Notes under the pieces: generated by a model
Told to the model about the DNA's origin: nothing
Seen by the model: only the letters and a program-made list of their open reading frames with translations
Database searches by the model: none
DNA from: Hofstenia miamia
Lineage: Eukaryota; Xenacoelomorpha; Acoela; Hofsteniidae
Assembly: GCA_900660155.1 (NCBI GenBank)
Contig: CABFPE010000082.1
Coordinates: 1,448,166-1,512,165, forward strand
Direction: 5' to 3'
Length of the DNA: 64,000 bases
Shown: positions 1-9,942 of the stretch, piece by piece
How positions within the stretch are numbered: position 1 is the first letter of the stretch
How the letters are laid out: each line of letters opens with the position of its first letter
Position numbers and translations under genes: made by a program

Positions 1-1
1 C

Positions 2-148
2 AAACTTGTAAATATATCTGGCGATAAACGAGCAAAAGAATTTCTGTATCAATCAATAACATCGATATTTATTCAACATAATGCCGCTTGTGTACTAGGG
101 ACTTTAGATAAACAAGAACGCATGGACAAAGTCTTTACTTTGTTGTAA
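2..148 (+). CDS. C-terminal piece of an unrecognised protein, cut by the window edge
   Basis: An open frame enters from the left edge and runs 48 codons to a TAA. It contains the stretch FLYQSITSIFIQHNAACVLG, which has a protein-like composition richer than the flanking AT-rich DNA. I cannot name the family. It lies about 470 bp upstream of a broken gene on the same strand and could be an upstream part of that gene or of another repeat. Beyond the stop the DNA has no coding look until 614. Confidence 0.25.
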   Translation, partial: KLVNISGDKRAKEFLYQSITSIFIQHNAACVLGTLDKQERMDKVFTLL

Positions 149-836
149 TTTCTAGACAGGTTTATATCGAAGGTGTTGTCATTGCGACTTGTTCAGGTTG
201 TGCTAATCGACATTTGATCGCGGATAACATTCAGTGGTTTTCTGATGAGAAAAGAAGTATAGAAGACATATTTGGCTAAAAAGGGGTTGCATGTGTCGGT
301 AGTTATTGAAGTAAATGATTGCCAATCACATTCGTTTCTAGCCTGAAGATGCTGTGATTTTAAATCAAGTTTTAATGTTGGTATTGTGGAATTAACTGAT
401 GAATTGGAAGTTGCCTCATATATTCCTGTAGAAAACAAAGCTTCTTGATGTTGGTTTTAACATGCGCTTTTTTTGAAACTCATTTGTACTTAATGTGTTC
501 ATTATTTGATGTTTATGTTATTAAACGTTGATTAATAAATATTATTAAATGTGTTTAAAAAAAAAGCGCAGTGTTCATATTTCTCTTAAATAAGTTTACT
601 TTATTGTCATTTAATGGCTGACTACTGCTATGTATTATTTCATCACTTTGCAACTTCTTTAGGAAACCGCAAGACTCCAAATTATGTTGAAATAATTTCC
701 GAACTTATTGAAGCCTTTGAACAGATGAGAGTAAATATGTCCTTAAAGATTCACTGTCTCAGGAACCATCTTGATTTCTTCCCTGAGAATATGCCAATGT
801 GACTGATGGAGAGAGATTTCATCAGATTATCAGTGC

Positions 837-1490
837 CAGGGACGTACCCAGGATTTTCTGACGGGGGGGACCAGTGGCGTGCAGTGCACATATTAATGGG
901 GGAAGCGGAATATGATATAATTATAAAATGTATATGTTTGTATTGCATATGTTGCATATAACTTTAATTTCAAGCATATAAATCATTATCTAAAAAATTT
1001 ACCAGATAATATAAATACATTATATTTCCAGAAACAATTAGCAATGCTCACAATGCAATTGACGTTATGTCGCTCAATTATCTTGAAGATCATATTAGTA
1101 GTGTGAAAAATTTATAAGAAAAATCTTGACAAAATGACGAATTGAATCAGTGTATTACAGTTTATTACAGATGNCAATGGTAAATCTATGTGAAGACTAA
1201 ATATACCCGTTGAAAAAGTTTTCTCATATCTTTGTTACATGAGGAATCAGGGGCGTACCCAGGATTTTCTCACGGGGGGGACATCATTGTTATTCCCTAA
1301 TGCGGGCGAAGCCCCGCCAAAATTTTTGAAAATATTGAGAAAATAGACCCTAAAAAATGCATTTCACGATCCTAGATTTTAAATTTTTCAATTTTTTAAG
1401 TAAAATTTTTTGATTTATTCTGTCAAAATTAAATTTGGAAACCTGACGGGGGGGGACATTCCACCATGTCCCCCCCTGGGTACGCCACTG
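837..1490. mobile_element. hAT-type MITE with 8-bp target duplication
   Basis: The element begins CAGGGACGTACCCAGG and ends with the inverted form of CAGTGGCGTACCCAGG. The bases atcagtgc occur directly before it (829-836) and directly after it (1491-1498). An 8-bp duplication with CAGTGGCGTACCCAGG-like ends is typical of hAT elements. No transposase frame is present, so it is non-autonomous. It splits the coding remnant at 614-1573 cleanly. A single N lies inside at 1174. Confidence 0.72.
1248..1490. mobile_element. Shorter MITE copy sharing the right end
   Basis: A second left-type end, CAGGGGCGTACCCAGG, starts at 1248. It is followed by the same ATTTTCT-ACGGGGGGGAC sequence that follows the outer end at 837. 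The two left ends and one right end suggest either a 243-bp MITE nested in a related copy or a partial internal duplication. G-runs and C-runs near both ends can pair. The interior contains AAAATTTTTGAAAATATTGA, which also appears in a diverged copy near 54.2 kb. Confidence 0.5.
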
Positions 1491-1759
1491 ATCAGTGCTA
1501 TAGAAAGCAGGTATCACAGCAGGACAAATGAGAGAAAGTTGGCAGATTTTTGTTGGCTCCTTAATATTGACTAACTAAATATATTTGTTTGGTTTTTCAC
1601 AATCGTATTCCTATATATGTGTAAATTTATTTGTTGATATACTGATATATGTTAAATATATGTATGCCATTTTTTCTGATTTATTGTTGGTGTAAAATGA
1701 GCATTATTTTCAGAATTAGCATTAAAAATTAAGTATAATAAACATAACTTTATTTCAGA

Positions 1760-2553
1760 AAAAATTAATTCATGCGTCAGACTGTTTAATCATAGCTTTA
1801 ATAAGAACAATTAATATAGAAAAATTTCAAAATTATTTCTACATCCGCAATGTTCCATCTATAGAAATTCGAAAATAAATAATAATACTTTCCGATACAA
1901 CAAAAATGACTTTCTTGTTGCAAAATTAGTCAATAAACAAAATAAAATAACACACAGAATTGAACCTATTAGGTATAAGAAGCGAATAAAAATTTCACTT
2001 TTAAACACAGCTATAAATATAGGCAATGAATTGCCAAAATATATTAAACAAATAAGTAGACTAAAAAACTTATATTAAACAAATAAGTAGACTAAAAAAC
2101 TTTAAAACTGTTACTAAAAATATTTTTGCACTTATAATATAAAAAACTGAAATTGCGAGGTTATAAATTTTATAACCCTGTTTACTCTATTAATAGAAAC
2201 TAGCAATCGCCATAGCCCATGTTAACCACTATTTTTATTTGTAAATGTTGGTTTTCTTTTTGTTTAGTTTTGTATTGCTTTCTTGACGCTTTCAGAATTG
2301 TTATCAGTAGTTCTATTTATTGTTAAAACAATTTCTGAATATAATTTTTCTTCTTCTAGTAAGGAAGATAAAGAAGCCCCTCACATAGTAAATAATTAAA
2401 TTTCTTTCAGCGCTCGTCTATATCACTGCTGCATTCTTGTCTTATCAAAAATACAATGGATCATTAAACGTATAGTTGCACTTGAATCACAAAGTGAACC
2501 AATTTTATTGCTTGTGGATACTAAATAATAATAATAATAATAAAAATAATAAA
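1760..2553 (+). mobile_element. 3' piece of a LINE
   Basis: From about 1875 to 2134 one frame reads a basic protein end with FRYNKNDFLVAKLV, NKITHRIEPIRYKKR and NIGNELPKYIKQ. This is the pattern seen after the reverse transcriptase in CR1/Jockey-like LINEs, where an asparagine-rich tract is followed by a W/GNELP motif. No catalytic domain is retained. A 31-bp direct duplication (2040-2070 and 2071-2101) sits near the coding end. The 3' untranslated part continues to a TAA-rich tail at about 2525-2553. Confidence 0.5.
2040..2101 (+). repeat. 31-bp tandem duplication
   Basis: Two adjacent identical 31-bp units, beginning TATATTAAACAAATAAGTAG, lie within the LINE 3' piece. This is probably a slippage duplication, with no other copies nearby. 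Confidence 0.85.
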
Positions 2554-4230
2554 TATTATTATTATAGCGCCGCTTGAATACCTTGGACTTTTCATAGCGC
2601 CTCTGAATATCATTTTTGGACTATTATAGTGGCGCTGAATACATGAACTATTATAGTGCCACTAAATATTTTTCGTAAAAAAAATAGCGCCGCTGAATAC
2701 TACATTATTATTAGCAAACATTTTAAAATTTTTTTGGAAAAAACAGCAAATTTAACAAACAATAACATTAATAACATGCAATAATAACTATGATTGTAAA
2801 GTTTTCCCAAAATTGCGTACAATTGAGCCTATTTGAAAATAAATTTTGTAAAAAATTCCCTATAACCTTCATATCCATTTTGAAAATGAATTTGACGTAT
2901 TTATTTCATTGGAAAACCTTTATTGATGTTCTTTGGCAGTGAAAATGCCAAGTTTTCGGATTCATTTAAAGTAAAGTTCGAACTACAAAATGTACTAAAA
3001 GTTTGAACAAAATTCTATTAAAGAGTTATGTTTTTATCAATTACATTTATCGCTCTAAAAATGAGGAAAATTAATGAAATTCAAAATTAAAAGTTAATTT
3101 ATCGTAGAGCTATTCAGCGCGCATCTAATGGCATTTAAACTGTTTCGATAGCATAAAAACTCATTGAGTTGTAATTATCCAAATTTAGTCTACTCTAATA
3201 TTTAAAAAATCGAATTTTACAAAAGTCTAAAATTGACAATTTCTTTTGGCTGCTGCTGTGCAACCAGTATAGATAATTTCGAAAAAATAAAAAGTAGTTT
3301 CACATGGAACTAGTCAGCGCGCATGTTTTCATATATAACACTAGTCTATAACGTCAAAAGTCGAAGAGTAATAGCATTCCAAAATTCATCAGTTGATATC
3401 GTTAAATAGAAAATCGAAAGTTGTAATAAACTAAAGTGTTATTAACTCAAAGGGAAAAGTAATGAAAAATATAATATTAATATTGTAATATAGAATTAAA
3501 GAAGTTCTAAAGAATGCTGAAAAGAGCTAAGGAATTGAATAAGAATTGGCAGAGCACTAGCTGTCTAATTATGTGAAGTTGAAAACTATAATATTTCGAA
3601 AAGAGAAAGACAAAGAAGAATACTATAATGTATAGAGATAAAGTCATCCAAATATAGTATTTTTAGACAGATGTCAAACTAATTATATATCAGAAAGTCT
3701 TCTAAATATATTAATTGCACTATTTTGTGTTGGATCTTTAACAATAAATATATGTCATTATAGTAAAACCCAAAGTAGTGCACAAGTGGCATTGATTCAC
3801 TACTTTTTGACGGACTAGTTATATTTGTGTTTTAAAACTTATTACATGATTAGTTAACATGCTGAGATGATGTCCATCAATATAATAATCAAAATAAAAA
3901 TGTGTGTATTAAGCGCCTCTATAATAGTACAATTTTGTATTAAGCGGCGCTTAATAGTTCTGAATTTGTATTCAGCGGCGCCATAAATATAAACAAAGTT
4001 GTATTCAGCGCCACTATAATAGTTAAAATTCGAAAACTTAAAAGCCGTTTTCTCACGTTTGAACAACGCCACCACGCTGAAATTTACGTGACATTTGGCG
4101 AATATACTAAGCTAGATGGCTACAAATTTTCAGCCAATTTACTTGGATACAGGCCTAATAATCGCACGGCGCCGCTGAATACCAGAGGCATCGAAATTTA
4201 CTGGTATTCAGAGGCGCTCATAATAATAAT
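2554..4230. mobile_element. Fold-back or non-autonomous DNA element with GCGCC(N)CTGAATA repeats
   Basis: The left end reads ATTATAGCGCCGCTTGAATA and the right end, inverted, reads TTATGAGCGCCTCTGAATAC. Variants of AGCGCC(N)CTGAATA occur near 2566, 2596, 2629, 2655 and 2686, and again near 3911, 3941, 3972, 4004, 4168 and 4205, mostly inverted on the right side. The paired phrase CTATTATAGTGGCGCTGAAT is found on the left, with its inverse on the right. The 1.2 kb between the two arms is AT-rich, without a convincing gene. TTATTA/TAATAA repeats flank both ends, so it appears inserted in a microsatellite. The class is unknown to me. It resembles fold-back elements with repeated subterminal protein-binding sites. 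Confidence 0.5.
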
Positions 4231-4233
4231 ATA

Positions 4234-4272
<39 letters not shown>
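4220..4272 (+). repeat. (TAA)n microsatellite
   Basis: An uninterrupted run of TAA/AAT triplets with one TATAA break. It borders the fold-back element on the right and abuts a LINE 3' piece that begins about 4.3 kb. Confidence 0.9.
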
Positions 4273-4273
<1 letters not shown>

Positions 4274-4299
4274 TTTATTTTTATAATCCCCTCTATATA

Positions 4300-4800
4300 A
4301 TCACTAAACAAACAAAGTGATAAGCACTTATTAAGATTTCAAAAATAGTTTTTTTTCTGGTTCAATGACTAAGTTTGGTTGTCACGATTGATTGAGTTCT
4401 TTGGTAATTTAAATAGTTGATTTTTTTGGTTTCAAATACATTTTTACATTTTTTTTAAAGTCTTTAATTAATTTTTCTTCTTTAAATTGAGGTGGTAATT
4501 CATTCCATAAGTCAATACAAAAATTAGTAAATGAGTTCTTCATCAAATTTTTTCTTAAATTTAAGTTTTCTATAAGAAGCTGTTCCTAAATGTATTTTAG
4601 TTGGTATTTTGTTTCTTGCCTTCAATTTGAAAAATACTTCTAAAGATCTTAGTTTTTTGTATATATTCTAATGAATATAAGTCGTTATTTTCTTTGATTG
4701 GAGCTTGATTTCTTCGTTCACAGATGGTATTGATACTCTAATTGAAAATTCTTTCTAGTTTGATCTTCATTTCTTTAATAAACACGCTGAATATAAGTAA
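4300..4800 (-). mobile_element. 3' piece of a LINE
   Basis: Read on the minus strand, about 4420-4510 gives NELPPQFKEEKLIKDFKKN, the usual LINE C-terminal pattern (W-N-x-LP followed by a basic helix). Further upstream the coding signal fades. Only the end of the element remains. The 3' side meets the (TAA)n tract. From about 4800 to 5170 I see nothing recognisable. Confidence 0.45.
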
Positions 4801-5172
4801 TGAGGCAATATATATATGATTTTATTAGAGTAATTTTTCAATTTATAGGTATGAATTTTCAATGATGGTGTCATGCTTACGAAGCTATATGCTAATAGAA
4901 AAGATCGCAAACACGATCAGCAGGGTGTTCCAAGTTAGATGTGAAAGGTAACCACAAGAGCAGAAATTGAAAAATTCTTGAGACTCCTTTTGTTACCATA
5001 GCACAAGGATTTTAGAGTTAAATTCATTGGGACAAGTGTAATCAACATTTCCAGAAACAAAAACAGAGAAACGTTTTTGATTTTAGAAAATAAATTTGCA
5101 ATATGTTTATAAAAACCGCAGAAATACAGAAAATCAACTCAGTCCAAGGAGAAATGTCTTTGATCTATTTAC

Positions 5173-5600
5173 AAATAAATAATAAATAATAAATAAATAA
5201 AGCTTTATTTCCCGCAAAACAAATATGCACTAAAAGTACATAATGATTGAATAGGAACGTGAATGGAGGAATAAGAAGGAAGTAGAAAGTAAAGGAACTA
5301 AGATAGTCCGTTGATTATAAAGTTAAAGAAATTTGGGTATGGTACCATAGACTAGATATCGAAGAGCTACAGGCACAAAAGTTCGGCTTCGTATTTCTGT
5401 TCTGCAATATTTCGTTTGAAATCGATTCTTTCGTATGTTCGAACGTGTGACCATAAATTGATCATGAAGAGGATGTCTTTCGTCTTGTATAATCTTATTC
5501 ACCGTATTGAGAAAATTTCTAGACGAACAACCATTTTTGCGAGGAAATGTACGCATTCAATGGTCTATATAGTTAAAGCAAATTTATTGCTAATATGTAT
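5173..5600 (-). mobile_element. LINE C-terminal piece with (TTTA)n-like tail
   Basis: The minus-strand frame 5323-5556 encodes HPLHDQFMVTRSNIRKNRF followed by RSRTFVPVALRYLVY. This is the classic end of animal LINE ORF2 proteins, with a histidine-proline start, an arginine-rich middle and an F-x-P-x-A-x-R-x-L-N-like finish. A simple AATAAATAATAAATAAT tail at 5173-5205 lies on the 3' side, as expected for tail-primed insertion. Only the last 78 codons are present. It belongs to a different LINE copy from the one beginning at 5649. Confidence 0.6.
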
Positions 5601-5648
5601 ATAAAGTCTACAAACTAACACATGACAAAATTCTTACAAAACTATTTA

Positions 5649-6476
5649 CATATGCACTATTAAAGGGCAGTTTTAAAAATAATTCAACCATGCATTGAGT
5701 TTATTATCTATGCCCAATAATTTTTGTTTATTCAATAAAATTTGTTTAATTTTTTTCTTGAAGTGTTTATAATTTTTCAGACATTTTATATTGATATTAA
5801 ATTCAGTCCATAAGATTGAACATCTGAAGGAAAATGCATCTTGACGATTAGTGACACTAAAAAGTGTTTTATTCCTTTTATTTGTTGTAATGTAATTATT
5901 GATTGAGAAAACTTAGTGAACTTAATTCATGAATAAATTTATGAATAATACATAGAGATTGATACTGAATAAAGTAACTGGTGGCTAAAAAATCCTATGG
6001 TGATCTTAATTGCGTAATAAACTCGTGCTTTTCAATATAATCCAGTGTTCTAAATGACCTTTAAAATTTTTTGATAGTGATCAACGTTTTTGCGATGTTA
6101 TATTTTGAAAGAGAAATGCACAGTAATTAATTTGACTCAGCACAAATGAATTAATTAGTTCTACATGAAAGGTGTTTTCTGCATTACGTAGATTATACAA
6201 ATATTTGACTCCAAGTGCCATCTTTTTTAATTTTTGGGAAAGAAAATTATCTAATTTTAAGTCATTGTCACCAAGGTAATTTACACATGTGCTTTGAATA
6301 ATTTCAGCATCACAAGCATTAATATTAATATTTTCAGTAAACTTTTTTTGTTCTTTGAATGAAAAGATGATAAATTGAAATTTGTCAGAATTAATTTTTA
6401 GTGTATTATGATTGAAATATGCTACAAGGTTTCCAATATCTTTTGTCAAATGGTTAGTTGCCTCAAAGGGATTTTT
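5649..6476 (-). repeat. First copy of an 828-bp identical direct repeat
   Basis: Bases 5649-6476 recur at 6478-7305, separated only by the single N at 6477. Every stretch I compared is identical. An exact repeat ending at a lone N is what an assembler leaves when overlapping contig ends are not merged, so one copy may not exist in the genome. Confidence 0.9.
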
Positions 6477-6477
6477 N

Positions 6478-7305
6478 CATATGCACTATTAAAGGGCAGT
6501 TTTAAAAATAATTCAACCATGCATTGAGTTTATTATCTATGCCCAATAATTTTTGTTTATTCAATAAAATTTGTTTAATTTTTTTCTTGAAGTGTTTATA
6601 ATTTTTCAGACATTTTATATTGATATTAAATTCAGTCCATAAGATTGAACATCTGAAGGAAAATGCATCTTGACGATTAGTGACACTAAAAAGTGTTTTA
6701 TTCCTTTTATTTGTTGTAATGTAATTATTGATTGAGAAAACTTAGTGAACTTAATTCATGAATAAATTTATGAATAATACATAGAGATTGATACTGAATA
6801 AAGTAACTGGTGGCTAAAAAATCCTATGGTGATCTTAATTGCGTAATAAACTCGTGCTTTTCAATATAATCCAGTGTTCTAAATGACCTTTAAAATTTTT
6901 TGATAGTGATCAACGTTTTTGCGATGTTATATTTTGAAAGAGAAATGCACAGTAATTAATTTGACTCAGCACAAATGAATTAATTAGTTCTACATGAAAG
7001 GTGTTTTCTGCATTACGTAGATTATACAAATATTTGACTCCAAGTGCCATCTTTTTTAATTTTTGGGAAAGAAAATTATCTAATTTTAAGTCATTGTCAC
7101 CAAGGTAATTTACACATGTGCTTTGAATAATTTCAGCATCACAAGCATTAATATTAATATTTTCAGTAAACTTTTTTTGTTCTTTGAATGAAAAGATGAT
7201 AAATTGAAATTTGTCAGAATTAATTTTTAGTGTATTATGATTGAAATATGCTACAAGGTTTCCAATATCTTTTGTCAAATGGTTAGTTGCCTCAAAGGGA
7301 TTTTT
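6478..7305 (-). repeat. Second copy of the 828-bp direct repeat
   Basis: This copy begins at CATATGCACTATTAAAGGGC right after the N and continues into the unique part of the LINE (the YADD motif). It is therefore the one in its proper context. Confidence 0.9.
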
Positions 7306-7948
7306 TGCTGTTCGTAATATACAAGTATCATCTGCGTATTGGTAAATAGTTCCATTTGTCAAGGATTTTGAAATATATTTTACGTATTGTGCAAATAAAA
7401 TGGGTCCTAATACAGTTCCTTAGGGTACACCTAAATTTGTAATAGTCAATTCTAAAAAAAATGTCAATTTTTACTCGTTGCTTGCGATTGCTTAGAAAAC
7501 TCATAATAAAATTTATTGCATTAATACTAAAACATTGTCACCTTAATTTTTATTTTAAAATATCGAAATTCATTGAGTTAAATGCTTTACTTAAATCAAG
7601 TAAAGCTACCGTTGTGGACAAATTTTGATTAAAAATTTAATTTAATTTTTTCTGTAATTGATAAAATCGCATCAGTTGTGCTGAATTTAGGTCGAAATCC
7701 AAATTGATTACTTGATAAAATTTGATAATAAACTTGTACATTTGTGCAGCTACAATCTTTTCAAATATTTTTGAGAATGGGTGTGTATGCTAATTGATCA
7801 ATAGCTCACGGGATCTAGCGGGTCTCACATTTTAAATAATGGTGAAATATCTGATTGTTTTAAAAGAATTGGAAATTCATTATTTATAAAACTTTGATTA
7901 AATGCTACAAGCAGGTATTCACTAAAAATGTAAAAATATTTTTAATTG

Positions 7949-9040
7949 GAAAATACCACATCAATTTAGTTTGCATGTTTACTTTACTGACATCTTTTAT
8001 TTAGTAAAATTTAATAAAAATGTTTGAATCAGAGAGATAATAATGCTTGTTAATAGTGTAATGTCTTATTTCGGTAGTAAAGCAAAATAATTTTTTGGAA
8101 AAAAAACAAAAACTAGTTTATGCAAAAACTTGCAATTTCTAATATTTAATAAACGTACGTGGTAAAACCCACATACGTGTTTAAGACCAGACAAAAATGT
8201 AATTTAATCTATACTTTGCTTATAATGACCATATATATCTCACTATTAATTTTTGTCTATTGTGTTAGTTTATCATCATTGTTGGGATGGAAATGCTGCA
8301 GGAAACAAATGCAATGTGTATTTGCACGTTATGAATTTCACATGGTAGTATCTAAATTAATTGTTAATAAAAAAGTCATTATTAAAAACGAGATGACATT
8401 CACAATCAAAAACACATGACAATTAAAAGTTTACAGAAATTCAATTAAAAATGTGTATTACCAAACAAACAACATTTTTATATATGATAAAGTATATAAT
8501 TAATTTAACATCAGACTGCAAATTCGCAGCAATTCATTAAAATAAAATTGATTACATTTTAAAAGAAATATCTGTAAAACTAACTAGAGATAATATTGCA
8601 AAAAAGCATTAAGAATCAAAACAATATCTGAGATTTAATTATAAAAATAGCTTACTAAAAAGTTTGAAATCTTTATGGGTAGTTCTTTCATCAATGTGAA
8701 ATTCCATTAATCCGCTCTATGTATAAAGTTGCATGCTTCATAGACAATGTCAATATTATGTGGTTTTATCTATATTCTATTGTTCAAATGTCAAAAATGT
8801 ATCCAATCGTAAAGATTGTTATCTACCAAACATGAAATCCCTTTCAATTTAACAAATTAATAAAACACTTTCAAATCATATAAACTAGAATTTTTCACAG
8901 TTTGGATTATTACTATTGTAAATTGGTTATTAATACAAAACATTTAAAAATAACAAATAACTTATTTTATTTTACATCTTAAAAATTTTTTATACTTAAA
9001 TTTCATTAGTGTCTTTGATATTAAGAGTTAAATAAATACT
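7949..9040. repeat. Locus copy A of a diverged segmental duplication
   Basis: The sequence from GGAAAATACCACATCAATTT (7949) to about 9040 matches 9943 to about 11330 in the same order with many substitutions and some insertions. The shared landmark GTGGTAAAACCCACATACGT occurs near 8159 and 10130. Between and around the copies the DNA is AT-rich. The right end of copy A contains the end of the minus-strand frame at 8996-9250. A plus-strand frame at 8159-8419 is not conserved in copy B and is probably chance. Confidence 0.75.
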
Positions 9041-9250
9041 ACTAGTATCATTGAAATGAATGAACTCACCATTTGATGTATGGAAGCTAATTGTAATTCT
9101 ATTGCTGAATGACTTTGAAGTTGATTTATTAATTATATGAGTCTTTTCATAATTGATGAATGGCTGATCATTTATACTATATACTGTGAATAAGGGTATT
9201 TGATCCAATAACAGGATGCTACCAGTAGTTAGACTTAGATTCTTTCCCAT
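8996..9250 (-). CDS. Unrecognised 84-residue frame, conserved at its end in a duplicate locus
   Basis: The frame starts MGKNLSLTTGSILLLDQIPL, has alternating polar and hydrophobic residues suggestive of beta strands (ITISFHTSNGEFIHF) and ends YLTLNIKDTNEI. The last 12-16 codons are recognisable in copy B near 11270-11310, where the middle is missing. A shared reading frame in two diverged copies is mild evidence for past coding. I do not recognise the family. It could be an end fragment of a larger host or mobile-element gene. No splice sites were chosen. Confidence 0.3.
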   Translation of the reverse strand: MGKNLSLTTGSILLLDQIPLFTVYSINDQPFINYEKTHIINKSTSKSFSNRITISFHTSNGEFIHFNDTSSIYLTLNIKDTNEI

Positions 9251-9370
9251 TACACTTTTTTCTGATTGGTTGAGAGGGAGAGTTCAGCCTGTTACACTTT
9301 CCTCTGATTGGTTGAGGGGGACCCTTGGCCTCTGCTGGGCCATTTATATTGACAGGGGTGTATCTCTGAT
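9245..9370 (+). promoter_or_regulatory. Tandem TCTGATTGGTTGAG boxes
   Basis: TCTGATTGGTTGAG occurs at 9261 and again at 9303, 42 bp apart, each preceded by TTACACTTT. ATTGG is the inverted CCAAT box. About 30 bp downstream comes TATTGACAGGGGTGT, which recurs near 14057 next to a CRE and a TATA-like run. This may be a promoter module or a piece of a repeat. No transcript is visible. Confidence 0.3.
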
Positions 9371-9942
9371 GTCATTGGAATGTTTTGTTGGCATTGTTTG
9401 CAGTCTATTGCTTAAATGTAACCAAGTTTTTATTCATATACGTTTTTGAAATTACATAATTAATAAGTCAAAAATCCCATGAGATTAGAATTATTGCAAT
9501 CTATTGTTCAAAATGTAGCAATTTTTCTATTCATACTGCATAATTTTTAAATACCATTGAAATTCTATATGCAAGAAATTCGCGTTTTTGGAATTATATT
9601 TTATTGCTAAATTTGTTTGGTAAAAGTCATAATTAATAAGTATTCTTCAAACAAAAACATTTTTTAATATTGAAGGTAAAATACATTTCACAGACGATAC
9701 ACATGTCAATTGCAAAAATAAACATACTTGTTTGCAGTCTATTGTTTAAAATGTAACCAATTTTTCTATTCATATTACATACATAATTTTTAAATATGAA
9801 ATATCACATCACACATTAATTTATTTTATATGTTTATTTTACATACTTGTTTTTTTATTAACATCAAGACATTGGAAATACTACATTAATTTAGTTTACA
9901 TACTTGTTTTTTTTGTTAACATACATGAAATTGGAAATACCA

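Larger units (their letters stand above)
614..1573 (+). pseudogene. Broken gene of an uncharacterised animal family (HLDFFPEN...GERFHQ type), split by a MITE
   Basis: The frame from 614 reads through LKIHCLRNHLDFFPEN and then continues in another frame from 793 as ANVTDGERFHQIISA, so a frameshift lies near 790-800. After the inserted element the protein resumes at 1491 as IESRYHSRTNERKLADFCW and ends at a TAA near 1571. From memory, the order HLDFFPEN, GERFHQ, RY and LADFCW matches a multicopy family of unknown function common in arthropod and other invertebrate genomes. The family often behaves like a repeat, so it may itself belong to a mobile element. The copy is dead: it has one frameshift and a 654-bp insertion. 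No enzyme motif is visible. Confidence 0.55.
5649..7860 (-). mobile_element. LINE reverse transcriptase remnant (Jockey/CR1-like)
   Basis: On the minus strand from high to low coordinate the reverse transcriptase motifs appear in order. A finger region reads NQFGFRPKFSTTDAILSI (about 7.65-7.72 kb), followed by ALLDLSKAFNSMNF (about 7.57-7.61 kb). A GVP-GTVLGPILFA motif lies near 7.39-7.43 kb, and the catalytic motif YQYADDT near 7.32 kb. The C-terminal connection and thumb follow at 6910-7310. The glutamine of GVPQG is replaced by a stop and other frameshifts are present, so the copy is dead. No endonuclease is seen upstream. The 3' half is present twice because of a repeat joined by an N. 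Confidence 0.8.

Noticed and set aside
193-438. 81-residue minus-strand frame
   Set aside because: No family features. It lies opposite AT-rich DNA next to better-supported plus-strand remnants.
3854-4075. 73-residue frame with repeated GAEYNF/GAAEYKF
   Set aside because: The protein repeats simply reflect the GCGCC(N)CTGAATA DNA motif of the fold-back element, so coding is unlikely.
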